DNA from: Lycorma delicatula
Lineage: Eukaryota; Arthropoda; Insecta; Hemiptera; Fulgoridae
Assembly (NCBI RefSeq): GCF_047948215.1
Contig: NC_134467.1
Location: 35,989,020 to 36,053,019, forward strand
Direction: 5' to 3'
Length of the DNA stretch: 64,000 bases
Numbering within the stretch: position 1 is the first letter of the stretch; every line of letters begins with the position of its first letter. Of this stretch, positions 10,199 through 21,239 are shown piece by piece. The translations under genes and the position numbers were made by a program. Below the pieces are notes generated by a model. The model was not told the origin of the DNA and made no database searches. It was given only the letters and a program-made list of their open reading frames with translations.

Positions 10199-10797
10199 CA
10201 AAATTACTCAGATTGGATGAACAATCTGAGGTTACCCAGGAGTAGTAACCTCATGAAGTTATGGTGATCTGATGTCACTTAATGGTGACCTTGGATTTGA
10301 CCTTGACCTTATTTCAAATTTAACACGATTTTTTCAAATGGATTTACCTATTTTTCACCTCACCAATGAAAACAGCAAAATAATTACATTGAAATATATA
10401 GTTACACTTATATTTAGAAGGTCATACGGCTAGCAGAGATAGTGTTATACAATAGTGTAGTCATTTTTATGTTCTTTCCCACAGTTTGCGAGTTAAATGG
10501 CCTCGAATATAAATATTGCAGGAATATTGTATGAACTTCAAAAATGTGTAACTCGTGTAACACTATTTCGGTATAAAACTATCTTTGATGGTTAACCGTA
10601 TGACCTTCAAAAAAATATCCAAGGTCATATATGTGACTACATATTCCAATGTAATATTTCTGTTCTTTTCATTGGTGTGATCAAAAAAAGGTTATACCAT
10701 TTAAAAAAATCGTGTTAACCTTGAAATAAAGTCAAGGTAAATTTCAGGGTCAAATATAAGGTAGATGAGATGTTCTCCTCTAATCTGAATAACTTTA
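10199..10797. repeat. Foldback repeat rich in AAGGTCA blocks
   Basis: Left blocks (CCTTGACCTTATTTCAAATT, TTAACACGATTTTTTC, CACCAATGAAAACAG) recur inverted at 10645-10760. The arms are about 180-230 bp. The repeated TGACCTT/AAGGTCA motif resembles nuclear-receptor half-sites, but here it is part of a repeat. There is no ORF. Confidence 0.65.
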
Positions 10798-10885
10798 TTT
10801 CAGTACCTTTTTAGTATTGTGAGTAAATAACGAGAATACATTACGAATGTTTCATTCACTATATATATTTATACATTCAATTGTG

Positions 10886-11470
10886 TCCCACGAAGAGCTG
10901 TAAGCTTTTAATTTAGTATAAATCGCTCATTCTCCTACCGATTTTATTGAAATTTCAAAGATATTTTAATGAAGATTCTAAAAATGTTCTGCAAAAATTT
11001 CAATCTTCTAGAATTGATAGAAACAAAATGGCGGATTTTCAGTTAAAAAAAAAAAAAACAATTTCGGATAAACCACATTTTTTATTTATTAAAAAATAAC
11101 GTGTAAAAATGATTAAAAAGATATTATTCTAAAGAAATAGAATAATTCGAAACAGTTAGATAATTATTTACGGTTATTACTAATTATTAACTTGTTTTAT
11201 TCAATTCGAACAGTTTTTTCCAACAAACATACATCATCTTTATCATTTATATTTTTACGAGCTATTTTGTAATGAATAAAAATGTGATTTATTTGAAATT
11301 GAGGTTTTTTTTTAAGCCGCCATCTTGTTTCTATAAATTCTAGAGGGTTAAAATTTTTACAGAACATTTTTAAGAATCTTTGTTAAAAGATCTGTAAAGT
11401 ATCAATAGAATTGGTAAGAAAATGGACGAGTGATACTAAATCAAACGCGTAAATCACTTCGTGGGACACT
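10886..11470. repeat. Foldback MITE with GTGTCCCACGAAG ends
   Basis: GTGTCCCACGAAG near 10884 is inverted as CTTCGTGGGACAC at 11457-11469. The arms extend about 190 bp and include the inverted pairs CAATAAAATCGG-like, CAGAACATTTTTA and CGCCATCTTGTTTC. The centre is AT-rich and non-coding. Confidence 0.75.
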
Positions 11471-11619
11471 CTGTATATATATTTACATTTATATCTGTTT
11501 TAAACTCTTATATAAGCTGTTTTTATTAAAATTATTGTATTTTAATTATAAAAAATAGTTTCAAACAAAAATAAATTTGTTTATTTTATATCTAAAATTG
11601 TTTTTAAAAACGAATTGAT

Positions 11620-11975
11620 AATTAAAAAACCCAATTACCAACAATTCTTTTATATATGCGTTCAAGCGCTTTCAAAATAATATTCCATCATCAGGAACTA
11701 AAAAACGTTTTATCGATTTTAAATCGATAAAAACTTCCTCCACCACCGAACGGCGGAGACATTCATGACATGACGTTAAGTCGACGTAATTTTAAACTAT
11801 GACATCCACTGTTATATCATATTATCATGTAAATTTAACATATACATGACGAAGAAGTATTAGTTTAAAAAGATTACAACAAAACCTTTTTTACTTCCTG
11901 ATGATGGAATTTAATTCTGAAAATACTTTAACGTATATATAAAAGAATTGTTGGTAAGTAGGATTTTTTAATTAG
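11620..11975. repeat. Foldback MITE, same family as 6985-7425
   Basis: Arms AATTACCAACAATTCTTTTA and TAAAAGAATTGTTGGTAAGT, with internal inverted TTCCATCATCAGGAA and TTCCTGATGATGGAA. The centre holds ACGTTAAGTCGACGT-like sequence. No coding sequence. Confidence 0.75.
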
Positions 11976-12857
11976 TAATTATATAATAAAAGCAACGGGC
12001 CATGTTTGATAAAATTATACATATTTATAGATCGGGAGTACAAATAGTTGAACGTTTGATGTTACAAATATTAAAAAGTCTAGATATAAAGAAATATATA
12101 TCTAATATTTAAAGTTTTACGAATTGTGGTAATATGTTTTATCAAAGTTTGTCTTTTAGTAGTGTAAAGTCTGGGATATTTTACTTTATTTGATTATTTT
12201 GTGGTAAAAGGTTTTACTTTGTGGTATATAAATTATTTGCAAAATTTTGTTACAAGAATTGCTTATAACAAACTTATTTAAGTTAATTAAAAATTAATTA
12301 TTATTTATATTTATCATATATATTATATTATTACTAACTTCTACCGTCGCAGCTTCGTTTGCGCTATATTTATTTACAACTTCAAAAACTGGAATGGGTT
12401 TTTAGTAATTCTATAAGAGTTATGACTGTCATGAAAAAGCCAATTATTTATTTGATTTTTAAACAGAATCAAGAAGCGTTTTCATAATCCATTTTTAGCA
12501 TTGCAATGGTTATATCATATTCCCCATTTAAATCCCTTTAAAATTCAGATGGTAAATCTCAGGATGATAATTAGAAGCTGCTGATTTGAAACCTAATATA
12601 TTTCTCGAAGTTTAAACTCGCTTTTAAATCGAGCATATTCGTTATTCTTTAAAATCTTTGAGAACGTTCTAGGATAGATTTTCTTAATCTAAGATTATAA
12701 ACTCTTATAATTTTAGAAATACTTCTACCTATCTATGACCTGGCTTACTTAGGAGTAATGAAAATATTATTACCGAATTGAAAGTTGAACCTATAGAAAT
12801 TATTTTTATGGTTTACCCTGATGGGTCTTTTTAGTTCAAGATATAAAAATTTACAAT
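11976..12857. other. AT-rich gap with a Helitron 3' end remnant
   Basis: Only one item is recognised: at about 12330-12370 the minus strand reads AAACGAAGCTGCGACGGTAG followed by AAGTTAG, a decayed Helitron 3' hairpin and end. Nothing else is supported. Confidence 0.4.
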
Positions 12858-13008
12858 GTGTTACTTTTTCTTTTTCCTATTTAGCCTCCGGTAACTACCG
12901 TTTAGATAATATTTCAGATGATGAATGAGGATGATATGTATGAGTGTAAATGAAGTGTAGTCGTGTACATTCTCAGTTCGAATATTCCTGAGAACAATGT
13001 GCTACTTG
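12858..13008 (-). mobile_element. SINE A 3' fragment
   Basis: The minus-strand body and tail of SINE A (inverse of CATTTACACTCATACATATC and the CATCATCCTCATTCATC tail), truncated before the tRNA head. Confidence 0.7.
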
Positions 13009-13039
13009 CGAAAGGATAAGTTTACGTGGGTCGTTGTAA

Positions 13040-13342
13040 TACAACCAACTGGGTTGGTATAGTGCTGAATTTTTCATCGCAAATGAGCTGATTTCAAAGT
13101 CGAGAGATTTCTATGGTTTAAATCCTAGTAAAGTCAGTGAGTTTTATATGGATTTGAATACTATATCGTGGTTACCAGTGTTATTTGATGATTGAGTTTC
13201 AATTAACCACACATCTTAGGAATGGTCAAACTGAGACTATACAAGACTATAGACAGTTATTTTACGTCTCATCCTCATTCATCCTGGGAAGTAATACGTA
13301 ACGGTGGTTCCAAATGCTAAACAGAAAAATAAAGAAGGGTCA
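13040..13342 (+). mobile_element. SINE A, diverged full copy
   Basis: A box GGGTTGGTATAGTGCTG, B box GGTTTAAATCC, body TATCGTGGTTACCAGTG and tail CATCCTCATTCATCC are all present with many substitutions. Confidence 0.75.
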
Positions 13343-13469
13343 TCAGATTGGACAATGAAATTAAATTTAGTAAAACACAGAATAAATTTCTTTAGAATTA
13401 CATATTGATATCGAAATTAAATATTTCTCTAACCATCAAACCTTAAAATATATATTTATAAAATAAAAA

Positions 13470-14218
13470 TGTAAATTTTCGTTTGTTCAGAAACTTAAAT
13501 CTCCGTAAGTTGTTCACCGATTGCTTTGAAATTTTGACACAACGGTGTTTTCGAATGTGCGCATTTTTATATACCTAAGATGTCACACCTGTTACAGGTA
13601 AAACAGGCTTTTTTTTTTAAAACAGCGCTATCTGTTGACGTAAAAAGAAACACACGCTATACTAAATATTTTACGATTCCAATTCAACGTTTCCGATATG
13701 CGTTTCTAATTTAGACTAAAATAAAAACACTGAACCGATTTACGCGCGGGGGAAAAAATGGGAGAAAGGGAAAAGTCGGAAAACAGAAAAATCTAAAAAG
13801 CTAAAAGTGTTGAGAAGGTAAAAGGTGAAGAAGGGGGAAAAAAGGGAAAAGGAAATGGAACGGGGAGAGGAGAAAATGGTAAGGGGGAAAGAGAATGGTG
13901 AATAAAGGGGAAAAGGGGGTGAAAAGCGGAAATATGAGAAAGGGAATCAGTTAAAACTAAAATGGGAAAAGTGAAAACGGAAAAGGAAAAGGGGGAAGGG
14001 TACTGGGAAAAGAGAAAGTGGGTGGAAAAGGGTGAGGGGTGAAAAGTGGAAAGTGGAGAGGGTAAAAAGAGGGAAAACGGAAAAAGGGGAAGGTTATATT
14101 TTGTGAAGTTCCGTAATATGCATTTTGTTAATGTTTTATCAAACTTTCAATTGTGTTCATTTAATCTATATATATATACTCAAATCTAGCATTTGCCAAG
14201 CATTGCCGGGCCTGCTAA
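13470..14218 (+). mobile_element. Helitron-like element with polypurine interior
   Basis: The 5' part (AAAATGTAAATTTTCGTTTG, then CACCGATTGCTTTGAAATTT) resembles Helitron 5' ends. The 3' end GCATTGCCGGGCCTGCTAA gives a CTRR end at 14215-14218. The centre (13740-14090) is a degenerate GGGAAAA/GGAGAAA polypurine tract. Relatives are at 23292-23765 and, inverted, 58908-60001. The exact 5' end is not fixed. Confidence 0.6.
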
Positions 14219-14656
14219 AAAATATATAAATAAATAACTTGCTAAACCAAGTACAGAATAAAATTAAATTTAATAAGATGACACTTATCTTTCATCATTA
14301 TATATACACAAAGTACTTTCACGATTATCTCGTCGCAACTTCAGTTGAAATTATATTTTTAATTGTTCACGTTAAATTACATATTACCGAAAAATTCGAT
14401 ATGACACATCGATTACATATTACGTGAACTATTAAAAAAATTATGTACATTTCGTTAAATACAGTATATAATTATTCGTTATTCATTTAATTTTGTTATG
14501 ATAATATTACAAATTGATTTTTTATAAACAACGAGGTTAAAATTATTAAATTACATAATAAATTTCTGAACAAATCGATTTTGACATAAATAATATCTAT
14601 CGATATAAACAACGGTATTAAATTTACTAAAAGAAATTTCAATTTATTTATTTATA
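14219..14656. other. AT-rich gap, nothing recognised
   Basis: A short ORF at 14239-14427 has no supporting feature. No TE ends were seen. Confidence 0.4.
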
Positions 14657-15831
14657 CAGGGTCATTCACGGGACCCAGGTGTTTTTAAAATAATTGAATA
14701 TTTGCTTTAAAAAAGTTTTATTGGTACTGAAACACTTGTTAAATCAAAGCATTTGTTACTTACTCATTAACGAAAACTTATCTCGGGCAATGTACGCGGT
14801 TTATTTCTGTACACACGCGATTTCAGAAACCCCCACAGAAAAAAATCACAACTACTCAAGTCGGGGTACCGAGAGGGCCAAGGAATGTCGCCGAATCTGG
14901 ATACGATCCATCCCGGAAACAAGTTACGGAGAACAGCCATCGTTGCCCTCGACAACCGATTCCCCGGTTTCGTAACTCAGGGATGAAAAACGTATTCAAC
15001 ATCGCAATGTAACGATCAGCTGTTACAGTTACGGCAGCGTCATTTCCTGAAAAAAAAATACGGTCCAATAACACCGACCTTTCCTATTGCACACCAGACA
15101 GTCACCTTTGGGCTATGAGGTGGTCTCTCGTGAAGCCGATGTGGGTTTCTTTCTGCCCGATACCGGCAATTCTGTTTGTTGACGAAGCCATTCAGATGAA
15201 AATGGACTTCGTCACAAACGATAACAAACAAATAACGATAACAGATTTTCATTTTCTTCAAAAACGGTAAGCGTTTGTCGACAAAATTGTAATCGCTGGT
15301 AGAAATCTTGCTCGTTTAACTGCTGAACAACGGCTATCTTGTAAGGATAGAAATGCAGGTCTGTATGCAGAATTCGTCTTGCCGTACTTGTGCTCGTTTG
15401 ATGCGCTGCTGAATGCCTCTGAATAGAGCGACGTGGGCTTCTGACAATGGCTTCCCTTACTCGTTCGATGTTCTCCGGAGTGCTAGTGGTTCGTCGGGGA
15501 CCCGGCGGTGGTTTTTTCTTCAATATTGAACCGCTTGTTCGAAGGTTGTTTAACCCGTCGCAATATTGTGTTACGAGAAGGGACGCTTGCATTACGATGG
15601 ATATTAAACTGACGGCGGAAATCTCGCTGAACAGCAGTTACGGATTCGTCGTTTCGCACAAAACTGTCATACGCGTACAGGCGTTGGTCTAGCGTCCACG
15701 GCTCCATCTCAACGACTAAAATGTAAATTCTATGAACAAAGGAAACGTCAAACACCAGCCACGTGCCCCTCCCTCGCGAACGCCCTAGTACAACCCACTT
15801 CAAAAACATCCGGTTCCCGTGAATGACCCTG
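14657..15831 (-). mobile_element. DDE transposon with perfect-looking TIRs and TA duplication
   Basis: The ends CAGGGTCATTCACGGGA and its inverse TCCCGTGAATGACCCTG (with one extra difference) bound 1175 bp. TA flanks both sides (14655-14656, 15832-15833). TA targeting and the coding content place it in the IS630/Tc1-mariner superfamily. Confidence 0.85.
14767..15715 (-). pseudogene. IS630-type transposase, several frameshifts
   Basis: In order on the minus strand: an N-terminal HTH segment (LDQRLYAYDSFVRNDES, then RDFRRQFNI), the linker PRRTTSTPENIERVREAIV, ARRILHTDLHFYPYKI, then a catalytic block VVCDEVHFHLNGF with NPHRLHERPPHSPKVTVWCA, and the C-terminal YPDLSSCDFFLWGFLKSRVY. This is the domain order of the insect DDE transposases with a DUF4817-like HTH. 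At least three frame changes separate the pieces (near 15490, 15230 and 15060). The first Asp and the terminal CDFF Asp are visible. Inactive. Confidence 0.82.
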
Positions 15832-16039
15832 TATATATATTTTTTGTAATTATAATTTATACATTAGTGAGATTGATGAGGGATGAACTGTAGTAAATAT
15901 TTCGGGAAGAGTAAATAATAAAGCTACAGTTAATATTTCGTAATTATTCGTTAACGAAAACCTTTTATCTCTTTGTATAACATTAATATGTAAAAATCTA
16001 TCAATTTTGTAATAAAATAGATGCCATAATTTATATCGA

Positions 16040-16730
16040 TTAAATTTATTTAGGGTATGGCAGCACCAAGACCCAACACCAGTTACAGTCAAAAATTACA
16101 AACAAATTATTATAAGCTATTAATTCAGGAGTCGACATAAGGAAATCTTCAGGAGTCCCTTCATGAACCTGTTCTAGGGAAAACTTCTGTGATGTGTTTA
16201 ACAGTTTGATTTTCAACAAATTCACAAAGGGGCGTCGGTGTTTTACCCCATTTATATAGGAAATAGGTGCACCTACCATGCTGAGTTCGTATTCTGTTTA
16301 GCGTTGACCATCTCTTACGTGGCAAATCAAAACCCGGCGGCTTTTGAGTAATACATGGGATTTGGTTATTCTGCTTTGTGGTTCATTCTTGACCCCAGGC
16401 GTCAGTTAGGTTAAATCAGTCCTCTGTGGCAGCAATTTCTGTTTTGATAGGTGGCTTTCTAGATCGAAGGCGACTACGATTGTCATCTTTAATGTCCTCA
16501 TTTATCGGTTGGTTTCGATTGTCCATAATCTTCTTGTAAATAAGAGCGTTCATACGACCTAGATTTCGGGGTGATATGTAACTCGATACTGGGAGCCATT
16601 CCACAGAAGTAGACCTGATAACTCCGGCAATTGTTCTTGTAGTGTTATTAAGTTGAGCATCAATTCTATGAATATGAGGGCTGTTAAGCCACACTGGTGC
16701 ACAATATTCGATTAAATATTACAATTCAAA
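16040..16730 (-). pseudogene. LINE reverse-transcriptase ORF, C-terminal fragment
   Basis: The minus strand reads SPHIHRIDAQLNNTTRTIAG, then VEWLPVSSYISPRNLGRMNA, NRSRLRSRKPPIKTEIAATE, and after a frame change a further block near 16050-16270 (GTPEDFLMSTPELIAYNNL). This is the C-terminal region after the polymerase in Jockey-like non-LTR elements common in insects. The 5' part is missing, and frame breaks mark it as dead. It occupies most of the gap between the DDE element and the second exon copy. Confidence 0.7.
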
Positions 16731-16844
16731 TATAAAAATCTCAATATCTTAATACATCATAAAAGAAAAATACGATTTTTACTATGTAATGGTTGGGGAG
16801 AAATATTGGTACTTGAATCAACATTTGAATGTATACAAATTTCA

Positions 16845-17795
16845 ATAATATAATAATTTATTCATCGAACTCGGTGACAAAATAGTAGCGTCTATTAACA
16901 TTTCATCTGGAGATTCAGAATTCGATTCCCAATCAGATATGACGTATTTCACAAACTATAAAATTATTACCATACATTCATAATTATTATTCATCAATGT
17001 TGCTGTATAAAAATGTATAAATTTATTTATATATTATATATAATACTTCTAAAAATTAAAAAAAAAAAAATTAATAATGAAATCAGTTAGGATCGTTAAA
17101 AAAAAGGACGTTCCTAACCTGAACAGAATGTTTTAATTTAATTTCAGATGAAAAATGACGATGAAGAAATAAAGAAGAAACATCGACTACCACGAAATCA
17201 TAAAAATGACATCTATCAAAATAATTATAGAACTACATTAATCACGAAATGGATTAAAGCAATTAGATTAAATCAAAAAACAAATATGAAAAAAATTAAA
17301 TTGAAATACGTAATAACTAGACCGAAATATAATATTAATAAAAACAACCGACGTTTATTAATGGATGAAGATATAAAATGGAGAATTAATAATCAAAATT
17401 TTTTAAATTATATTTATAATTATTATATGTTATATAACAGATATTATTACGAATTATATAGCAAAAAGGAATCGGAAACAACACAAAATATAATAACAAC
17501 AACAAAAAGAATTATTAGAACCAGGTTAGGAACTTATAGATTTTGGTATGTTAAAAATATATCCGATCCTAATAAAAGGAAATTAAGAGAAAAAATTTTA
17601 AAGCGTATAAAAAGAAGAAAATTAAGAAAAATACGAATGAAATACAGCATTGTACCAAAATACAGACGTAAAGATGAATTTTGGTTTGAATATTATATAG
17701 GTAAAGAAGTAATTATACCTAGAAAAAAAACAGATAAAAATTATTTCACAAGAATACGTAAACATAGAAAACATACAAGACAAAAACATAATCGA
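16845..17795 (+). repeat. Segmental duplicate of 7613-8540
   Basis: Begins TTCATCGAACTCGGTGACAA, runs through the shared intron end and acceptor, and covers the 5' ~650 bases of the exon. The shared intron suggests genomic rather than RNA-mediated duplication. Confidence 0.85.
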
Positions 17796-18314
17796 ATTCC
17801 GTATTGGATTGATAATTCAGGTAGAAAAGGTGAAAAAAGATTATATTTTTCAAGACGCTCTATTACAAGAAGAACATGGACTTGTAAAACATTATTTTTA
17901 AGAAATAAAATGTCATCGAAACGTAATTATTTATATTTAAATTCAAGAAAAAAATGGACGTTAAAACTAGCAAGAAAAACAAGATTGAAATATACATGGA
18001 AAAATAATTCACAATTATTATCAACCAAAAAATTACGAAAAACACGCGTAAATGTTACATTTACAAGAATTAAATATTTTTCTAGAAGAACACATCTTTC
18101 ACATAAAAAATGGAAAAGAAAAGCAACAAAAAATGAAAATTATAAAAGAACATTTTCTATTGATCCGAATAAAGTTAAATCTAGAAAATCACGTGGTACT
18201 TATAAATATCGTACAAATAAAATATATAAAAAAAATACAAATAATATTATTCATATACCGGAAGAAACAGAAAAAAGATGGCATCTATATAACGATGGTT
18301 GGGCATTATTTTGA
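17148..18314 (+). CDS. Terminal exon, long paralogue (array member 3)
   Basis: The acceptor TTTAATTTAATTTCAG ends at 17147. The exon is open in phase 0 for 388 codons to TGA, with AATAAA at 18377-18382. It begins with ATG, but the duplicate at 7905 has ATT in the same place, so the true start is probably in an upstream exon. An acidic start (NDDEEIKKKHR) is followed by a strongly basic, Tyr/Asn/Thr-rich chain. Residues 127-166 carry LGTYRFWYVKNISDPNKRKL. The C-terminal half has many aromatic-basic clusters (TWTCKTLFLRNKM; ARKTRLKYTWKNN) and ends less basic (EETEKRWHLYNDGWALF). There is no membrane span. Reverse-strand ORFs here are shadows. Function is unknown; the frame kept between the two copies supports coding. 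Confidence 0.75.
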   Translation: MKNDDEEIKKKHRLPRNHKNDIYQNNYRTTLITKWIKAIRLNQKTNMKKIKLKYVITRPKYNINKNNRRLLMDEDIKWRINNQNFLNYIYNYYMLYNRYYYELYSKKESETTQNIITTTKRIIRTRLGTYRFWYVKNISDPNKRKLREKILKRIKRRKLRKIRMKYSIVPKYRRKDEFWFEYYIGKEVIIPRKKTDKNYFTRIRKHRKHTRQKHNRIPYWIDNSGRKGEKRLYFSRRSITRRTWTCKTLFLRNKMSSKRNYLYLNSRKKWTLKLARKTRLKYTWKNNSQLLSTKKLRKTRVNVTFTRIKYFSRRTHLSHKKWKRKATKNENYKRTFSIDPNKVKSRKSRGTYKYRTNKIYKKNTNNIIHIPEETEKRWHLYNDGWALF

Positions 18315-18534
18315 TAACTAATTTAAAAAAAGAATTTAAATTACATTCGAAAAATAGCTAAGGTTTTTTAAATCAAAATAAATCTTTAAACACATCTAAA
18401 TTTTAATTGTTAAAACCACAAAACCAATACATTAACATATATTCTCTCTAAAAATTATTATCTCTTAATTGTTTAGTCTATATAAGATAATATAATTTAT
18501 CTCTGGTTTTGGCGATTTTATATCATTTTAGGTA

Positions 18535-19110
18535 GATTTCATAAGAAAGATAAGCTATTGTAATAGGTACCACGATTTAACTTCCGGAAAATTCCGACGT
18601 ATTATCGCGTTTCACATCCTCAGACCCCAAAACCACCGTCAGTTCAAAAGTTTATATAAAAATTTATATATCTATATATTTCATTTTCTTGTACACAGGA
18701 TAACTGCCGTAATATTACACCATTCATACATAAAATATAACGACAAAAAATCTCGGTCGAGTTCGTTAACCATGGAGGTGGAAATAGGAGGGTTTTTCGA
18801 GAAAAAAAAATCGTTATAACTTTCTTATTAAGTAAAATAACAAATTAGTTTAACGATCGTACTATTCTTTGGATAAGAGCCTAAAACTTATTTAGGTAAA
18901 GTTTTTTGATATCACAAACTATTGTACCAGAAGGCTGGAAAAATTGGGGTTTCGAAGACAAAAAATATCATACCTCCCTTAATAGATACAGTATCGAATC
19001 GGTTTAAAGTGGTCGTTAGTCCTATAAACATTACCTAAATCTTTTGTCTGTAATAATTTTTGATGTGACCAACCCTTACGGCAAGGGATGACAAAAAATT
19101 TTTTTTTAAA
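18535..19110. repeat. Dispersed repeat, copies at 41560-41670 and 46340-46905
   Basis: Shared blocks: GGTACCACGATTTAACTTCC, CATCCTCAGACCCCAAAACC, TTTTTTGATATCACAAACTA, and CAACCCTTACGGCAAGGGAT. They follow the same order in the 46.3 kb copy. Non-coding; element class unknown. Confidence 0.7.
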
Positions 19111-19184
19111 TATTACTATAACTTTAGATGAAGTTATAGTATATATAACACGGGATAGATGAAGTCCTACGCAAGAACTATCGC

Positions 19185-19858
19185 ATGATAATAAACAAGA
19201 ACAAAACAAAAGTAATGAAATGTAGAAGAAATAACAAAGATGGACCACTGAATGTGAAAATAGGAGGAGAAAAGATTATGGAGGTAGAAGAATTTTGTTT
19301 TTTAGGAAGTAGAATTAGTAAAGATGGACGAAGCAGGAGCGATATAAAATGTCGAATAGCACAAGCGAAACGAGTCTTCAGTAAGAAATATAATTTGGTT
19401 ACATCAAAAATTAATTTAAATGTCAGGCTTTATATGGCGAGTCTCGCTTTATATGGAAGTGAAACTTGGACGATCGGAGTATCTGAGAAGAAAAGATTAG
19501 AAGCTTTTGAAATGCGGTGCTATAGGAGAATGTTAAAAATCAGATTGGTGGATAAAGTAACAAATGAAGAGGTATTGCGGCAAATAGATGAAGAAAGAAG
19601 CATTTGGAAAAATATAGTTAAAAGAAGAGAAAGACTTATAGGCCACATACTAAGGCATCCTGGAATAGTCGCTTTAATATTGGAAGGACAGGTAGAAGGA
19701 AAAAATTGTGTAGGCAGGCCACGTTTGGAATATGTAAAACAAATTGTTAGGGATGTAGGATGTAGAGGGTATACTGAAATGAAACGACTAGCACTAGATA
19801 GGGAATCTTGGAGAGCTGCACCAAACCAGTCAAACGACTGAAGAAAAAAAAAAAAAAA
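19185..19858 (+). pseudogene. 5'-truncated LINE, RT ORF C-terminus
   Basis: An open frame of 218 codons starting just after the catalytic box region: INKNKTKVMKCRRNNKDGPL, then ALYGSETWTIGVSEKKRLEA, RCYRRMLKIRLVDKVTNEEV and GRPRLEYVKQIVRDVGCRGY. These are typical of the region C-terminal to the polymerase in non-LTR elements. It ends with a stop and a poly-A run (19844-19857). Copies at 21240 and 29705 are in the opposite orientation. It is dead on arrival by 5' truncation. Confidence 0.85.
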
Positions 19859-20898
19859 GCTAGTCATATTGCTCAAGCTTGGACACCGTCTTCTTTGTTT
19901 AGTTCTATATGTGTAACTGATAGTAGAGTGGGAGGGAATAGTGTAACTTAAGAAGACGTTGTAAGCAAGAAGGAGCCAATTGGTTGTTAGGATCGCATTT
20001 GTTAACGTGTGGGTGGGAGAAAATCCCCTCCCACCTTTGTGTAAATAATATTTTTTTTTATTATTATTATTACTTTCTTGTACGTAGTAAAAGAAGTATT
20101 GTAATCGCGAATAAAATCAGTTTTTAAATTTCAATGGAAATATCCATTTTAACCATTCCTGAATCCATTTTGATTAGTCTAGGCTAATTATCTAGCTAAT
20201 AGTCTAGGATTATGTCGTATAAGTCAAAAACGATTACCTGTAGAATGTTGAATTTTTTTATTTAAAACTGTTGTAACATCTAGTTGTGCATCTTCCCTTT
20301 TTATTTTAATCGACTGGACCAGAAGTGTTCAAAAAAGCCCAAAATCCAAAAAAGATTGATTTTGGACTTTTTCTTAACTGCAGTAATGAGCTCTTATTAT
20401 GAACTTTTCACCGATATATCATAAGTGATATTTGTTTTAATTAGTTCCAGAGTTATAGATAAATAAAATTCTAATTAATGAACTGTTTGGATTTTACAAG
20501 GGGAAGGTACACCGGTTCGAATCCGACTTCATTTCCTTGTTTTTAACTTGTTTTTTTTAATTTAAATATATCAATTTATTAATTAAATTAAATTATATCA
20601 ATTTATTAACCTCTGATTGAAAAAAAAAAAATGAAAAAATCAGAAGTTATTAGCGAAATAAAATTTTATGTAATTTTCATTGTAATTCAAAGATTTTTAC
20701 AGAGGTTAATAATTTATTATTACATCAAAATGTTTAAATTAAAAACAAAAAAAAAATATTTAAAAAAGTATACGTATATGAACTCGAATTCTATCCGATC
20801 GATGTATGCATAGTTACAGATCTGATACGTTCTCACTTACACCACGTAACTAATTGAGCGACATGAAACAAAATAAATAAATAAAATAATATAAAATG
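19859..20898. other. Gap: short repeat start, otherwise nothing
   Basis: GCTAGTCATATTG...GGACACCGTCTTCTTTGTTT at 19857-19905 recurs at 30309 beside another LINE and the MITE. A T-arm-like GGTTCGAATCC at about 20513 is isolated. A short K-rich ORF at 20631-20813 has no support. Confidence 0.4.
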
Positions 20899-21011
20899 CT
20901 GATACGGACACCACAAAAAAATGTGTTGTCCACCACGGTGTAATTGTGTAATAATTGGAGGATATTATCTCAATTTTAAATGAAGTGCCACAAAAAATGT
21001 GTCCATATCAG
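20899..21011. mobile_element. Small MITE, 113 bp
   Basis: The ends CTGATACGGACAC and GTGTCCATATCAG are inverted repeats with one mismatch. The interior has CACAAAAAAATGTG palindromic blocks. Non-coding. Confidence 0.6.
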
Positions 21012-21239
21012 ATTTTTTTTAAATGTTTAACTTCTTTTGTATTTATTTTATTTTAATGTATAAATTAAATTTTTTTGTTTATAATGTATTTTTAAAGACT
21101 TTTATTTTTTTTTAAATATAATAATATATATTATATTACTTTACTTAAAGCAAGTTTCTAAAAGAAAAATTAATATTCGTACAAAATAAAGGCATTAATT
21201 TCATATTTTATATTATTTTTTTAAAAAATCAGCTTTATA

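Noticed and set aside
20505..20535. Possible tRNA gene from GGTTCGAATCC
   Set aside because: No A box or acceptor stem is present and the T stem pairs poorly; it is an isolated B-box-like word.
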